Notes: a model not told the origin generated them from the sequence alone. DNA of 64,000 nt from Hansfordia pulvinata (GCA_006538405.1 BJKQ01000002.1:2604001-2668000), one strand, 5' to 3'. Positions 24,002 to 37,927 are shown, numbered from the stretch's first letter. A program made the numbers and translations.

Positions 24002-27000
24002 CTCAGGTTGCTTGCTTGCTTTATCTGAGATCTTGACCCGGACGACTGGTGTGAGACCCCGGAGTTCGCATGAACCCCTCAACCTCAGGGCAAAGTGAAA
24101 CCCGCATGAAGAAGAGGTTCCGGGCGTCGACTCTGGGTTCCGGAGATCAACGATGGTGGCCAGCTCCGGTGGTCAGGTTGTGTGGCTGACGTAGTCGCTA
24201 CACGGGTTGTAAACGTGCAGGCGGCGTGTCGAGCCAGGACTCAGCGTGTCATGGCCAAGTATCCTCAACCAGGCTTGTTTGGAGGCACTGGATCGACGTT
24301 GGAGTTCAGTGTGCCTGTGTCGATGAATTGGTGCAGTTGTGACTTTGTATCTGTTGAGCCGTCTACGTTTTGCTCGGATATCATGGGTTTCCACGTGGCT
24401 GACACTGCTGCGCTCTTCCATCGAAAAGAAGCCGATGCGGTGATGATGTAGTCATGTAATGCCGTGCTATGATGGAGAAGATGTATGCACTGCGGTCGTA
24501 CAATGAACCTCTTGGCTTCGCGGTAATGTGTCTTCTTTATCAGCTTCAGGGCCGACTAGACATGAATCGAAAGACCGCGCCGACGGCACCGCTTCGCCAT
24601 TTCGTCTAATCTGGAGAACCCTTTGTGTGTTGATTTGATCCATGTCTTCGAGGTCGGGAGCGTGATGCGATGGCAACTTGAAACCAACCGGCAACGCCAC
24701 CGGACTATACTGTTGCGGTCGATTAACTCTCGCCTTTTCTAGCTACCTAGGTAGGTTAACTGACACCCACCGTGTATGCCATTGAGAACTCGGATTGTTG
24801 ATGATGATCAAGGAAACAACAATAGTGACCGCTTCACTGGAAACCATCACACGTTGCTGCTGCCGCGTTCTCGTCTCTTCACCCGCGACTCCGTTTCTCC
24901 GCCAAAGGCCGCCAACCTCTGAGTCTATTGCCACTGTCGCAAGTCAGCTGCAACCCCGCCATGCTACGTTTGCTGCCTCTGCAACCAGCCCCCCACTCCT
25001 TGAACCCCCTCTTTACAACACACCGGGCGGGTCAGAGTCCACTGAAACGACAACTTGTTGCCCATCGACTCGCCTCGCACATCCCGGAGATGCAAAAGCC
25101 GGGTCCTGAGGCTGGAGGAGGAAGGGGGGAGGGGGGGCCACGGGCAGACGGCGGCCCGGTATCTGCGGGACAACATGTAGATGACGGCCCAGATCCTGGA
25201 CCGCCTGGTGCAGCCCGAGGCACACTGCGCGGCCCAGGGGAAGCCGACAAGGTTGAGGATACTGACGAGAAGCAACGTGAAGGGGTGCTGTCTGTCTGTC
25301 TGTCTGTATCTGATAGCTCCTCTGCTGATTCGACCAGGCCACACAAGCGCCCCGTCATGGAAACAGACCCAAGCAACAACAACAGCCAGAGGGAACTCTG
25401 ACGACGACGAGATCAACGAAGACAGCGACGAAAGCCAGCAAGAGTGCAACGCCACTATAAGTGTCACCTCGACCCCCAGGTCTGATGATTCCACTAAGCC
25501 TCGGCCTGAACAGAGGCGTTCCCGCCCCGACGGTGACGATGCTGTCTCGAACCGCGGCCTGCAGCAGGTGCTGGCGTCCTTGGAACCCTCGAACCCCGGA
25601 GCCACCTGGAGCAGCTGTGCCTGCGCAGGAGCCCGCGGCGCGGGGGACCCTCGATGGCATTGTGCGGAGGGCGGTAATGGTCACTCGAAGCTTGTCAGTT
25701 ACCTCCTTCAAACACTAGATGCGTGCCTTCAGATGAAAGACTCATCATCAGCTCCCGCGTACGACTGCACCTGACTTGTAACAGAGCAGTTTCAGAAACA
25801 AGATCTCTCATGGTCGGAAAAAAAAACCAAAAAAAACCGAAGCCGAATCAATATGATATCACGCACCGCCGACACATTACGGCCCAGTCCTGTGACCAGG
25901 GGAACAGCTACAATGATTCTCTACTTCCGGGTGGTTTCGAGGGGGGAAACATCGGCAAGATAAGAAGGGAAGAAAAGGATAAAAAAAAGTAGAAGAAGAA
26001 CAACAAGGGGGGGGGAGCATCCGTCCTGGCTTCAGCCGCAGATGACGGCGCCGAGTAAGAAACCCCCCCCCAGCAGCGCCTAGCCGAAGTTTAGATGGCT
26101 CGCTTGCCAGAGTTCCACCCCAAACCAGCCGGGATGTGTCTATCCCGATCGGCGATGCTACCTTATTGGCCGTCTGAACTCGTGCATGTGGAGGGAGCAG
26201 GCTTGAAGCCTCCCGCACAGCGACGAGGACCGGCTGGCGGATGGGGGGGGGGGGTTTACTGGCCTGTATTACTCAATGTATTTCGTGATGGTTCTCTCGT
26301 GATAGTTCTCTCGTGATAGTTCCCAGTCCAGTCCAGTCCAGTCCAGTTCAGTCCGGGGTCTGTTGCTGCCGTCGGAAAGGAGATGCGGCTGGCCTCTTAT
26401 CCGTACTCGTCTCGCTTCTGTGCTCCCCCTTTCCGGTAATGCCTTGCCATTTCCATTTGCTTCTCGCAAGAAGCCGAGATCCAAATTCAGATAGAGTACG
26501 GCAGTCGACTCGTAGTACCTTGGCCGCACGTCACGACTCATCTGGCGATTCCACGTCAGAGGCCAAACGACCCTTTCCAGCGATTCAGCTTTAATAATAT
26601 CCGACTTCCAACTGCAGGCCAGCAAGACGGCGAGCCCCAAACCCCTCCCTTTAGACCAGATGTCCCGTAGCAGACCTTCCAGACTCTGGCCCTCGGTAGC
26701 CTCGGCGTAATCGAAATCCCATTAAAGCATCCCCCGACCTCCCCTTTTTCTCTGGAAGAAATAGGAAGAGAGAGAGAAGAACAGAAAAGGGACATCAACG
26801 CCAGTGCAGCAGGCAAAGCAACATTTACGCGGACACACAATAATCGTCAAGGCACTCGTCGTTGACATTCCAGCCCTTTTTTTTGTTTCTTCTTTTATTT
26901 TTCTTTCTTGCTTTTGGCGTCCAGGCCGGAAAACGCTCCCGGCGAATCGCGCACGTTACCATCGCACCGGGATTGGCAGCTCGCTTAAAGAAGGTTTTCT

Positions 27001-27139
27001 TTCTTAGAGCGAGGGGTGCCCACAGTGGAGCTGCCATGAGTCGGGTCGACTGCCGTGGAAAAGGAACAGGTGGCCCGGGTCCAGGACGGAACCAAGAACC
27101 ACCCATGAGGAACTACGGAAATTAGCTGACTCGCGGTTT

Positions 27140-27171
<32 letters not shown>

Positions 27172-28997
27172 CGCCAGGGTGATGGTGGCGGTGGTGGTGT
27201 GACGGGGTGATGTTGGTGGGATTTCCGAGTCGAAAACCACGGCTGGTTCTGTTTCTGGTTTGTTATGTTTTGTTTTTTCATTGTTAGGGTTTTCAGCCGC
27301 TTCTCTACCTTCGCTATCAGTCCCCTCGTCTCACTCTTCAAGCCCGGCCCTGAGACAACCCGGACCCCAGTCAGTGTCTGATTAGACGCCCGCCGACTTT
27401 CATCTCCGCCGGGGGGGGATCGTCCACCGAACCCCCCCTCCCTTTCCTGCCCGAATCGTCTCGCTGCAGAAACAAGCGCGCTTTCAGGAATTCGACAACG
27501 ACCTCCTTCTTCTTCTCCTTTTCCTCCTCCTCCTCCTCTTCTTTGCACCCAGCGGACGGCGCGTATACACCCCGACACGTCGAGGCAGGGCTCAAAGTCC
27601 CGCCGTGGACTTCCTGACGCGTACGCGTACAGTTCCACCCCCTCTTTTCTTTTCTTTTCTTTCCGGCTGCCTTTTCCGCGCCATGATAGGATCACATGCC
27701 GCGGGTGTCTCCGGTGGCAGCAGAGTAGCTACGGGGAAATCTCGGACAACGGCCGGAAAAAAAAAAAAACCCCTGGAGACACGACCAGCGGCAGGGAGTA
27801 TATCGGCGGCGTGTGCTACGGGTAAGAGAGGGCCCCGGTCTGCTGGCGCGTCTGCCTGCAGCGCATGCATGGGCCCTTCGAGCTCACGCGCTCAGTCGAC
27901 CCTTTTTCACCCCTGAGCCTTTCCAGTCGAATCCACCGTGGTGCCTCTCGCCGGGGGGTGTGTGTGTATGGAAGTGAACGACGCTGTGCACCATTACATC
28001 CTTGCTGTTTCTGCGTTGCGACAAGGGGGTTACCGGCGGCCCTTCCTTTCGATGGCGACTTGGCGATGCTGCACATGTCGTGATGATCCAACGCCTGCAG
28101 ATCTCGAGGGCTACGCAGTGGTTCATGTTTTCCAACCATGTTTTACAGAGAGCGGCAGGCTCGTGTGGCGGACTTACAACACACACACACACACACACAC
28201 ACGCGCGCCTGCTGCTAAGAGTGCCGGCGGTCGTTGTTTGTGCTTTGTCCGTTTCCTCGACAGTCTGGGCACACAGTGACCCGAGACCAGGGACCGCCAA
28301 GACTGATCATCCGTCATCCGAGTCGGTCTCTGTCGATTCACCCACAGCAAAAAAGGGAGCACAACTGCCGAGTCGGGATGAAGCCAGTCAGTATGCGTGG
28401 AGGGAGCGGGCCACAACCCCCTTCTTGCGGGCCTGCACATTCTCATCTCACAACGGTCGAGGCAAGGCCAGTATAAGTGAGATCAGAGAGCAAATGCGTT
28501 ATTATCCGGCGAGAAAATTCACTCGGAGATGAAGCGAACCGCCCACTCTCTCTTTCAACAAATTTCGGACACAAAAGAAAGAAAGAAGGAGCCCCCCCAG
28601 AAATCAGTGTGCCTACCCCTGCCTTCGCTTCCGTTTGTTGCTATGCTGTACGCCTCGAGAACCTCAGAATGCCCACCCATTTTCCCCGCCAACGATGCAC
28701 GCGTCCGTCACACAACTCCCACACGACACGCCATGAAAGAAAAAGAGAGAGCCCGCCTTCCCCATGCCGTCCGGAAGACGGCAGAAAACAGAAACAAGCC
28801 CATCCGGCAGGACCAGCTGGATATCATCAACACACAGCCCGCCGCTTAGATGGTGGGAGTTGAGCGGGAGACGGGGACAGACGATGCCAGCTCTTCGAGG
28901 ACCGGGGCCATTGGGAGGCAGCCACCGCCACAGGAGAGCCGGGCTGCTGCTGCTTTCTGTCCCGCAGGTCTGGCCAACTCGCTCTCACATCCCATAC

Positions 28998-29186
28998 TCA
29001 TGGCTTCCGGCAGATGGGGCAGATGGCGCTGGTCGAGTAGTTCTGCTGGATGGTGAGGAGCGAGGGGATGACGTTGTTCTGGCTGTCCCAGCAGCCGCAG
29101 TTGGGCTTCCTGTCGCAGGGCCGCACCTCGGCCTCGACGATGCAGCTGCTCTGGCAGTTGCCCATGAGGATGACGTTGAAGCACAT
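28998..29186 (-). CDS. Small Cys-rich protein with C-terminal CPIC motif
   Basis: A 62-residue protein starting at the ATG at 29186; an upstream in-frame codon gives eight more residues but is not needed. It has eight cysteines (about 2, 11, 15, 24, 30, 32, 56, 59), ending in ICPICRKP. An early cysteine next to the start Met, mid-protein cysteines in an acidic/basic stretch and a final CPxC resemble a loose group of small fungal proteins that start with Met-Cys and may bind zinc; that grouping is inference. There is no signal peptide or membrane segment. The gene is isolated, with no other supported gene for 20 kb on its 3' side and 5.8 kb on its 5' side. Codons favour G/C at third positions. 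Function unknown; a chance ORF remains possible. Confidence 0.5.
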   Translation of the reverse strand: MCFNVILMGNCQSSCIVEAEVRPCDRKPNCGCWDSQNNVIPSLLTIQQNYSTSAICPICRKP

Positions 29187-30356
29187 TGTCGTCGAGAGGG
29201 ACAGATACAAAGATATCAGACCGAGAGTATGTGCGAGTGTGAGTGAGGGGCCGGGAGAGTGCTGGAGCGTTTCTTGTTGTTCGTGTCGTCGTCACTCTTG
29301 TTGCTATCGTGACGATGATGATGGTGGCGTAGTCAGGCTGAGAGACGATAACAGGTGGGTTGGCATGTGTTCTTAGGGAAAACAAATCTCGTGAGATGGA
29401 GAAGGAGAAGAAGAACTCCCCCTTACCAGCCTCCCCTCCCCGCGGCCCCCCTCAACTTATATCCTGTCACTTTCTGACGAGGAGAGAGAGCGAGAGAGAG
29501 AGTGAGAGGAAGAATCCACCCGCGCCAGCAACGTATCATGTTAGATCACAAGTCTCCGATCTGACACTAACAAGGCAGGGGACCACCGCAGCTGATGGGT
29601 TTGACAACTTGGGGACCCCATAACGAACCGCAAACTGTCCAATGTTGTGGGAAGGGCCCGCCGGAAGAGAACAAGGACGATCTGCTTGGTGGGCTCGGCT
29701 CTTTCGCGTGGGCCACTCACGCAAGCGTCCGGCTGGCCGGCCCCTCACCTCTTCCACCCTGAATCCTGACCCTCTCTTTCTTCTTCGTCAGCCTGCCGCG
29801 CCGTTTAGGCAAGCACTGCAGTCACCGCGTGGGAGGTGGCGACGGGGAGGAGGGAGGGAGGGAGGGAGGGAGGGAGGGAATTCCAGGGGTCTCCTGATCT
29901 GAACCCATACCTAACGCGTCTGGTGTCAGCCCGGCAGACAGGCCGTCTCGAGCCGTACGAGTACAGGACACCAGCAGAAGCCGGTCGATCCACTGTGATG
30001 CTGCGGCTGCAGCCTGCTGCTGTGAATGCTCTTGCCTGTGGCGAGTGGCTGTTAGTGTATGTGTGTGTACGAATACACGAGTAGTGGATATACAGAGATA
30101 CGAGTGCTCGCAGCCCACACCCAGGACCAAGTCTCAATGTCATCTCGAGATACTTTTGAGGCCCGTTGATAGGCTGCCGGGCCCTCGAAGCCTGGCACCG
30201 CTGTGGCTGGATACCAAAACGGTTTTTCGTGCATGCATTCGGGGCCAAGTGCGTCCTCCGGTTGGGCACCGGTGGACAGTCCGGCAGCCAATGACGAGAG
30301 AGCCTATTTTGCTAGACCCATCGTCACCCATTCTAGTACCTTTCCCCGGCCCCCGG

Positions 30357-30500
<144 letters not shown>

Positions 30501-33500
30501 GTGTGAGTTGTGCTGCTGCTGCTGCTGCTGCTCTCTCTTTTCCTCTCTGGTTCCCGTTTCCTAGGACCGGGAAGCAGGGAGCAAGCAGAGGACCCGAAGA
30601 GGAGAAGGGAGGAGACCCGTTGGTCCGGCCCTGACCTGCCCCATCTTTTTTTTATTCGGCGACCACATGTCAAGACCCATCACGGCAGGTACTCGTGTGC
30701 ATGCCGTCCACCTGTGGTGCCCCCGCGCCCCCGTCATCGTCGGACGAAAATGTACTCGTAGGTCCAGCGTAGTTCGGATCCGCGTTCGGGTCCAGGTCCA
30801 GGTCCCAGCGGGTTCTCTTTGCACCACCGGCCCCAGCCGATCTTCCCGTGCCGACTTTGCAGTAGGGGCCGAAGGGGGGCGCCCCAGGGCAGTGGAGTGG
30901 TTGTAGTGTCGGTGATCGATGATCAGGTCAACCAAGTCCTGTTCTGCTCTGGCCTGCCCTGGCCCAGCCAGCACGTGCGGGACGGCCGGGTCTTGTCCGT
31001 TCTTTGTCATATTTGCTTTTCCCCCTTCTGTCCCCGTTGCTTTTTCCCGCGAGGCTCTCGCGTGCGGCGTGCGGGTGCTGCGGGCGTGCCGCCGCCATTT
31101 GTTCGACGGTTGGGACCGTTGGCCCGGGTCGAAGATGATGAGTCTCAAGAAGAATAATAATCATCATAATGAATATGACTATTGCTGTGACAATAGGGTG
31201 AGTCTCGGACTCCCCACCAATTCGTAATCACGGCCCGCGCCCAGCCGCCCGGGCCTGTCAAGGATCGAGTCGTCTTGTCCTTCTTGTTCTTCTTCCGGGT
31301 CCGGTGACCCGGAGCCGATCTTGGGTGTGATGGAGTGGCGTTCTTCAGCTGTCCTACCAGCTGCTGCTGCTGCTGCTGCTACTGCTCTCCCCATCACTCA
31401 CTGTCACTGTGCAGAGAACGCACCTTTACAGCAGATGACCCCACAATGATCTGCGCTGAGTATGACGCATCACGCCGAGGCGAGCCAGAGGCACACCCGC
31501 ACACGCACAACAACGTGCCTTCTTTCCTTCCTAATGTGACGCCAGCAGGGGTCCAAGACCAGGGGTAGACCATCCTTCTGCGCAGTACGCGTACGGAGTA
31601 CGTACTCGTACGGGCACCAGACAGGGACCCCGGTTGCTGCGGGCACGGGCTGACGATGTGACGGGGTATCTCAGCCTCGTCTTGCGGAGTACTCGAGTCA
31701 AGGGGCATCACGCGTGCTGGTGTTAGCAGCAGAGCCCAGTACGCCCAGCAAATCGTTAGCAGAGCCTAGCAGATCGTGAGCTGAAGAGCTGATGAGGGAG
31801 AGGACTCGGCCCCTCCTATTGGTGTGGAACCTCGCTTCTGCATCAAGGCCGGCCCCGAACCAACAGAGACCGGACCAACCCAAGGAACCAGACCAGACTG
31901 GACCGGACCAGACCTTATTACCAGTATTCGTACACACACACACACACACACACAAACCCAGCCAAACCTACTCGTAATCAGATACAGGCGACCGAAATGT
32001 GACGAGAGAAGAGCGGAGATGAGCTGTCACGTAGCAAACCATGGGCCAAGGTTGCTTACTTCATGATCTTGCTTGGCCAAGAGTACTCGGGCACGACGCG
32101 TCGGATTCCCTTTCTATTGTGACTCTCTCCGCAACTTGTGCTATGCAGCAAGAGGAGAAGAGAAACGAGAAGGGGAAAGAGTCGACCTGTCTGTCTGCCT
32201 GCCTGTCTGTCTGTCTGTCTGGCTGTCACAGATGGCTCTCTGCCCGGGATCACGAAACGAACCGGGCCGGTGGGCGAGGGGATCTGCTCTGCCGCCCGCC
32301 AGCACAGGTGTCAAGGATCGATCTGGCATGTGCAGGGGATCTCTTCAAGCACTACTTCTTCAGGCCAAGAAGAGAGGGAGGGAAAAGGGTTAGAGACACA
32401 CACACATTCACAGAGAGGGAGAGACATACGAAGTACCGCCGGTGGTGGCTCCACCCAGACGCGTTGAGGGGGGGTGATAAACACTGCAGTCTGCACCTGT
32501 CCTCAGGCGACGGGTGCTCGTATTGTGCGCGGTCCCCAGGAGGCGGCTCACGTGCATAGTCGACCTTCCATTCTCCGTGTTCCGTATATCGTCGTGCCCA
32601 GCGCAGGCGCGCCAGAAGTGAGTGGCCCTGCAGAGCTAACGGGGGCCAAGGCCTGCCGTGCGTTACGAGTACCGGGGAGAAGGGACCGTCGTGGCAGTTG
32701 CTGCACGCACGGCATTCGCTCCCACCACTCACACTCGCGTTGTCAGGAACGAGGACACGTGTGTTGTGCCGCCTGTGCATGGGTCGTCTTATTAGAGCTT
32801 TCTCTGGGCTGGGCGGGCTGGGAATTCCCGGGCGACGGGTCTCGAGGAGGCGATCGCGCACGAATGGGGCCACGGGTAGGTACGAGTAGTGCTGCCGCTG
32901 CCGCCGCTGCCGCTGCCGCTGCTGATTCCGGTGAGAGCGAACGGGCGATGATGAGAGCCGCCGTTCATCAACTGCCAGCCGACGCCCTGCGTGGTCGAGG
33001 TTGGTTGGGAAATTCGCAGACACTCGCCGGGTTGATTGTACGAGTAACGTGGAAAGACAAGCAGAACCTTAGGATGCCTGGAACCAAACAAGATAGGTAC
33101 CTTATTACTCTTATCAGGTAAGGACAGCCAGGAAGGGGCGGGAGAGGAAAACAATGGAAAGAGCGCCCCACCTTCTGACTGGCCAAGTACTCGTACAAGT
33201 ACTCGTTCTGGTACGGGCACTCGTTCTCCGTCTCTACGGATAATCGTAGGTCGGTCTTTCCCCCTTCAATGCCGCAGGCGGCTTATTCTGTGAGGCACCT
33301 ATCGGTACCTACGCGTGCGAATACTTGCATGAAGCGCAGGGACTGGTTAGCGTTGTAAGTACCATTACTCGTGGAAAAGCTTCGTGGCTTGCGTTAGGTA
33401 GATACTCGTAAGCTACCCACCCAAGACACGATGCGGATGCCCGTAATCATAATACAAGAGGCGTCGGTCTAAAGGACTACGGCCGCCGCGAGTGGGAACG

Positions 33501-34797
33501 CGGGAACGGGAACGAGGTGGGGATAGGGTGGGTAGGTGGGCGGGCGGGTGGATGCTGCTCGCGAGCGTTGATGAATGTAGGTGCTACCCTGGTCGCAGTG
33601 CTCTCTCATTACTCGTACGAGGTCGCAGGGGTAAGTTATACGAACGGGGCTTGTACAGTTTTACGGTCTAGCCCATTCCAGACATTTTTATGGGCTCTTT
33701 TCTTGTGCCGATAAGATCGATAAGTGCAGGAGCTCAAGTAGTTTTAGCCATTCAAAGGTGATGATAATCTCACCATTCGACTACTTTGAGAGGTTAGCAC
33801 AAGCCAAGAGACACTAATGCACTACCTGACAGGGGGAGTAAAACTCCCGTACGCAACCGCGTAGTAGGCATTGTTCAGGTAGATATTGGATGTAATCCGA
33901 TAGACATGATGATGAATTAAAGGGACCTTGCTGCTGCTGCCACGGCTCTTGATTCGGGTAGGTTACCTAAGGTACCTTACTCACACTGAGAGTTTGACGG
34001 CACGACCCCCGTGGATATACGAGCACTGCTCACCCGTCATTATAGCGCCTCTAAAGGGAAAACGGGTCTGCAGCGATGAGTTAAAGGGGCAACTCGTCTG
34101 TGAGAGCAGACGACGCCCAGGCTAACTAAAATAAAGCCTGCCCGCTACCATGTCCGTCATGTACGAGGACAGATTAATCCCATCCAGTGGCGAGCGATTC
34201 GAGGCTCTGCTCTGCTCTGCTGATGAACTTCTGCCCCCTCCTGAAAGAGACAAAGAAAGAAAAAGAAAAAAACGCGACCTCGGCGCGCACGCCAGATTCC
34301 AGCGCGAGACGTTGCGGGGACTCATCACAGGGTCTCTGCCCCCCCCCTTCCCCGCGACTAACTACCTTACTCTGACATATTCGTGCGAGTATGGATGTCT
34401 CTGGCTAATCATGGGCAAACCCGTCCAAGGAACTCTGTGAGATTTTCGGGATTCCTCAACCGCTGCGCTCTGGGGGAGGGGACACAACCTCGAAAAAACA
34501 GGCATCTGGATGGACTGATTACGTCCGGCCACAATGTCCTCGTACTTGACATATATATCTGTCTGCCGCTGAACCATTCAGCCATTGATTGAATGCCTCG
34601 GGCCTCGTTTGGTTTTTATTCTTCCGTGATCTCACGGTTGCCAGTTGCAAGGGGCCGCGCGTATGATCATTGTCGTCTTTCTGTTGCGAATCTTTAATAC
34701 CTACCTCTTTTTTATAATTCCTAATCCCATCTAATAATACGGCAGGAGCTGTATTTCTTGCCATCTTCATCTTGTTAATCACCAATACAGCCATTCT

Positions 34798-34832
34798 TTT
34801 CTCTCTCTCTCTCTCTCCCTGTCCCTCTCGCA
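34798..34832 (+). promoter_or_regulatory. CT-rich tract upstream of the BTB gene
   Basis: A pyrimidine run (TTTTCTCTCTCTCTCTCTC followed by CCTGTCCCTCTCGCAG) lies 130-170 bp before the BTB start codon. CT-rich stretches just upstream of the transcription start are common in filamentous fungal promoters; assigning that role here is inference. Confidence 0.35.
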
Positions 34833-34967
34833 GCGTTCTCCATCTTCCTCTCACGACCGGATATCCTTTTAGGATTGATCGGACTTGCAAGATATCAAAC
34901 AGAAGACACCCATAATCATACTCTACACCATAGTATCTAATTATCATCTTTTCTCCACGTCGTCAAA

Positions 34968-36304
34968 ATGATGACAATGATGGCGGAGGACATCCAACAC
35001 CACCACCATGGTCACTTTCCCCCCCACCCCCACCCCCACCCCACCACCATCACCATCACCAACAGGGACTATGGCTGGACACGGCGTCGCCAAGCAGCAG
35101 TAGCAGCATCAGCAGCGGCAGCGGCAGCGGCAGCTCCGCCGCAACGGCGACACCCACCGACTCCCCACATCAGCAATATCAACAGCAGTATCAACAGCAG
35201 CAGCATCACCAGCAGCAGCAGCATCACCAGCAGCCGCTGGACTGGGACCAGTCGGCACTGTTCGAGTTTGTGATTGGCGAGCAGGGGACCAAGTACATGG
35301 TGCACAAGCACGCATTCGCCAAGCTGTCGTTCCTGTTCGGCCTGCTGATGAGCCGGCAGGAGCGCCTGGAGCTGCCGGACATGGACGAGGAGACGTTTGA
35401 GGCCGTCATCGACTTTGCGTACCGGGGCGACTACGAGGACCCGCCGCCGGAGACGCTACTGCTGCTGTCATCGTCGTCGTCGTCGTCGCGGAGGGGTGAC
35501 GGTGGTGGTGATGATTATTATAATTATGATGGCGATGAGTACGACGACGATGGCGGTGAGCCGGGAAACGACGTCGACAACAACGCCGACAACAACAACA
35601 ACGCCGAGACGTTCATCAGCATCGAGGAGTGGCTCGAGGGCTCGGCGTCCGGGGCGTACGCGATCACGGCGCACGACCTGTACCTGACGCGCAAGCTGGT
35701 GTACGCGGTCGACAAGCCGGCGTGGATCCGGGAGCGGGAGGAAGCGGAGAAGAGCAGGAAGGGGGCGGCGGAGGAGGAGGAGGGCAGTAATCATCATCAT
35801 AATAGTAACAACAAGAACAACAACGACAGCAACGCCGCCGCCGCCGACCCGCAGCGCGACTACACGGGCCTGCTGCTGCACCACGCGGCCATCTACGCCT
35901 TTGCGCAGCGCTACCACATGCCCGACCTGCAGGCCCTGGCCCTCTACAAGGTCCACCGCTTCATCGTGTCGAGCCGCCGGGCCATCATCAACCCCGTCGC
36001 CCTCGTGGACTACGTCTACGAGCACTGCTACGGCCACGGCTTTTCTTCGTCGTCGTCCTCGTCGTCGTCGTCCTCCTCCTCATCCGGGAAGAAGAAGAAT
36101 AAATACGAGGGCGAGGAGGAGGAGGAGGAGGGGGGGGACCCCCTGCGGCGCCTCGTCGCCCTCCAGGTCGCCAAGATCATCCTGGGCGAGCCCGCGCTGG
36201 TCAACCGCCGCGGCGTCGAGTGCGTCAAGTCGCTGATGCGCGAGAACGGGAGCTTCGCCGCCGACGTGCTCGACCACGTCCTCGAGGCTCTGGGGGTGTG
36301 CTGA
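34968..36304 (+). CDS. BTB/POZ domain protein with low-complexity inserts
   Basis: The chosen ATG at 34968 has a good fungal context (GTCAAAATG) and is the first in a run of Met codons. The N-terminus is His/Pro-, Ser- and Gln-rich. It leads into a BTB fold: LFEFVIGEQGTKYMVHKHAF, then a LPDMDEETFEAVIDFAYRG segment, the usual end of the BTB core. Later helices (LLLHHAAIYAFAQRYHMPDL and LVDYVYEHCYGHGF) resemble the C-terminal extension of fungal BTB proteins. Ser, Asp/Gly, Asn and Glu tracts are inserted between these blocks and are encoded by microsatellites. BTB proteins commonly act as substrate adaptors for Cullin-3 ubiquitin ligases or as dimerisation modules; nothing here identifies a partner. 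The start and the BTB core are in different frames: one base must be missing in the C-rich run near 35018-35045, since no GT-AG intron restores the frame. With that base the protein is about 445 residues. Confidence 0.85.
35016..35045 (+). other. Apparent one-base frameshift in the BTB gene
   Basis: The frame from the ATG at 34968 reads His-rich residues up to a long C-rich stretch (CCCCCCCACCCCCACC); the BTB frame, open from 34934, takes over in this stretch as Pro/His then Gln. The BTB frame has no ATG of its own before the BTB core. One missing C in the run explains both observations. Confidence 0.65.
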
Positions 36305-37869
36305 CTTTTTTCTATTTCTCCATCCGTCTTTCTTTCTTTTCTTCTTCTTCGTTCTCTCTAACAGGACTAGTGAAGCGGGCGGGTGCTATGGATAATGGCG
36401 TTGAAAAGGGATTTACATTGTTTTTTTTTTCTCTCTCTTAGGGGGAGGACTCGGGAGTGCCCACCTGTCTGTTCCTTGGTTGTTCTTAGGTCCCCCCTCC
36501 GCCCGCGAGCGAGCGAGAGAGAGAGAGGCGGCATGTGGCCCATGTGGAGCTAATCACGATCTGTCATCTGCCCGCCATGCTTGGGCTTAAAATCACCGCA
36601 TCTGCTGCATTTGGCAGTGACGGCAGTAGTAACAGCATTACGAGTATCACATACCCATAACCATAATACACGGAGTACTCGTGGTGAGAAAGGGCATCTT
36701 CAGGTCGCCCGTCTCACACACACACACACAAGAGCCCCCGGATCTGGTCGTCCCCGGGCTGTCCTGGGGAATCATGTCAGAAGAGACACACTCGCCGTCT
36801 CCGTCACCGTCTCTGTGCCTGTGTCTCTTCTTCTCTACTCGTACTACGAGCAATACGCACGCGTATTAAACACACGTCCCAATACGGACGCGAGAATCCA
36901 AAACGGTCAGAAACGTTTCTCTCATCACTCATCAAGTTTCCCCAGATGTTCGAGTGTGCCTGTCTGACCTGAAAAAGCACGAGTAATGAATACCAGGTAG
37001 GTGACGCGCCCCTAAAAATACGTACGCTTCCGGGAGCCGCACAGACTTGGACCGGAAGAATGCTGCTGACTACCTGAGTCAGGTGGAACAGCAGTGCGAG
37101 AGCGTTGCAGGGTAGTGGTGGTGGTGACGTTTGCGACCTGCCCGCCGGCACATTCTCGACGGCGTGGGTCCGTCCATACCTCCCAGAGCACCCCATCCTA
37201 AAGAAAATATGGCAGACAGACAGACGCGGGAGAGTCAGTCTAGCACCCGGGTTCTGTAGCCTAATCTTCTAGCAGCCGGTCACTTGATAGTAGTATTTCC
37301 TATACCTGTCAGTACGAGTACTCGTACAGGTAGCCTATGTCTCCTCTCTCTCTCTCTCTCTCTCTTTTTCATCGGCAGAGACACTTTCGTCCTGCATTTG
37401 TCACGAGTACTGCTTCTGCTTCTGCTTCTGGGGCTCATGGTTTTTCAAGGTTCAGGGTTAGAAAAGCAATGCAAGTCCTCTGCTCTACGAACCCGGGCCA
37501 CCTGTGGTGCCTCGCGTGTTGATCTCTCGCAGAAATAACCCAGTTCTCTCTCATCACCTTGTCCTATTCTCTTGCCCCTTTGGGCTTCCAAGTGCCCTCA
37601 CCTCGCCTCGCCTCGCCGTTTCAACGACGGCAAATCAACATCAGGCCCCCGTCCCATTCTGGCATCTGACAATTAGAGAGAGAAAGAGAGCAAGTCAGGT
37701 AGGTGGAGGCACTGGATGTGATTTCCCTGCATATCTTGTTACTACCTACTGGCGATACAGCTTCGTATCCACCCCCACACACTGTGTGCTGATTCATTTC
37801 TGTCAGATACCAGCGGGGATAAGAAAAGAAGAAGAGAAGAATAGAGGGAAAAAAAAAAAGGAAAGGGAG
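36305..37869. other. Intergenic between the BTB and F-box genes
   Basis: It carries the 3' UTR of the BTB gene and the promoter of the F-box gene. Contents include a CA run (36716-36729), a perfect 16-bp motif palindrome (37312-37327), a CT run (37345-37366) and a purine-rich stretch just before the F-box start. No gene is supported. Confidence 0.6.
37312..37327. repeat. 16-bp palindrome GTACGAGTACTCGTAC
   Basis: The longest perfect palindrome of the dispersed motif family in this window, about 540 bp upstream of the F-box start codon. Being palindromic it could bind a dimeric protein or form a small hairpin; neither is shown. Confidence 0.85.
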
Positions 37870-37927
37870 ATGGGTTCCATAGTCGCCAACAGGCCCACCC
37901 CCAGGCCAGCAACAACAACAATGATGA

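Larger units (their letters stand above)
20201..28997. other. Intergenic, central part of the gene desert
   Basis: I see no supported gene. The frames at 24182-24451, 24964-25605 and 25181-25774 were considered and not accepted. Besides the repeats listed separately, there are a GATGCG repeat near 20338-20370, a CTCA repeat at 20684-20713, CCAGT units at 26321-26352, a CT run at 27140-27167, and motif copies to about 22.4 kb. Copies of the motif become rare between about 22.4 and 29.9 kb. Confidence 0.55.

Noticed and set aside
24964..25605. Minus-strand frame with a hydrophobic stretch (TLLLVSILNLVGFPW), compared with small membrane proteolipids of the Pmp3/UPF0057 type
   Set aside because: The spacing between the hydrophobic parts is wrong, the expected Cys/Pro motif is missing and no suitable intron repairs it.
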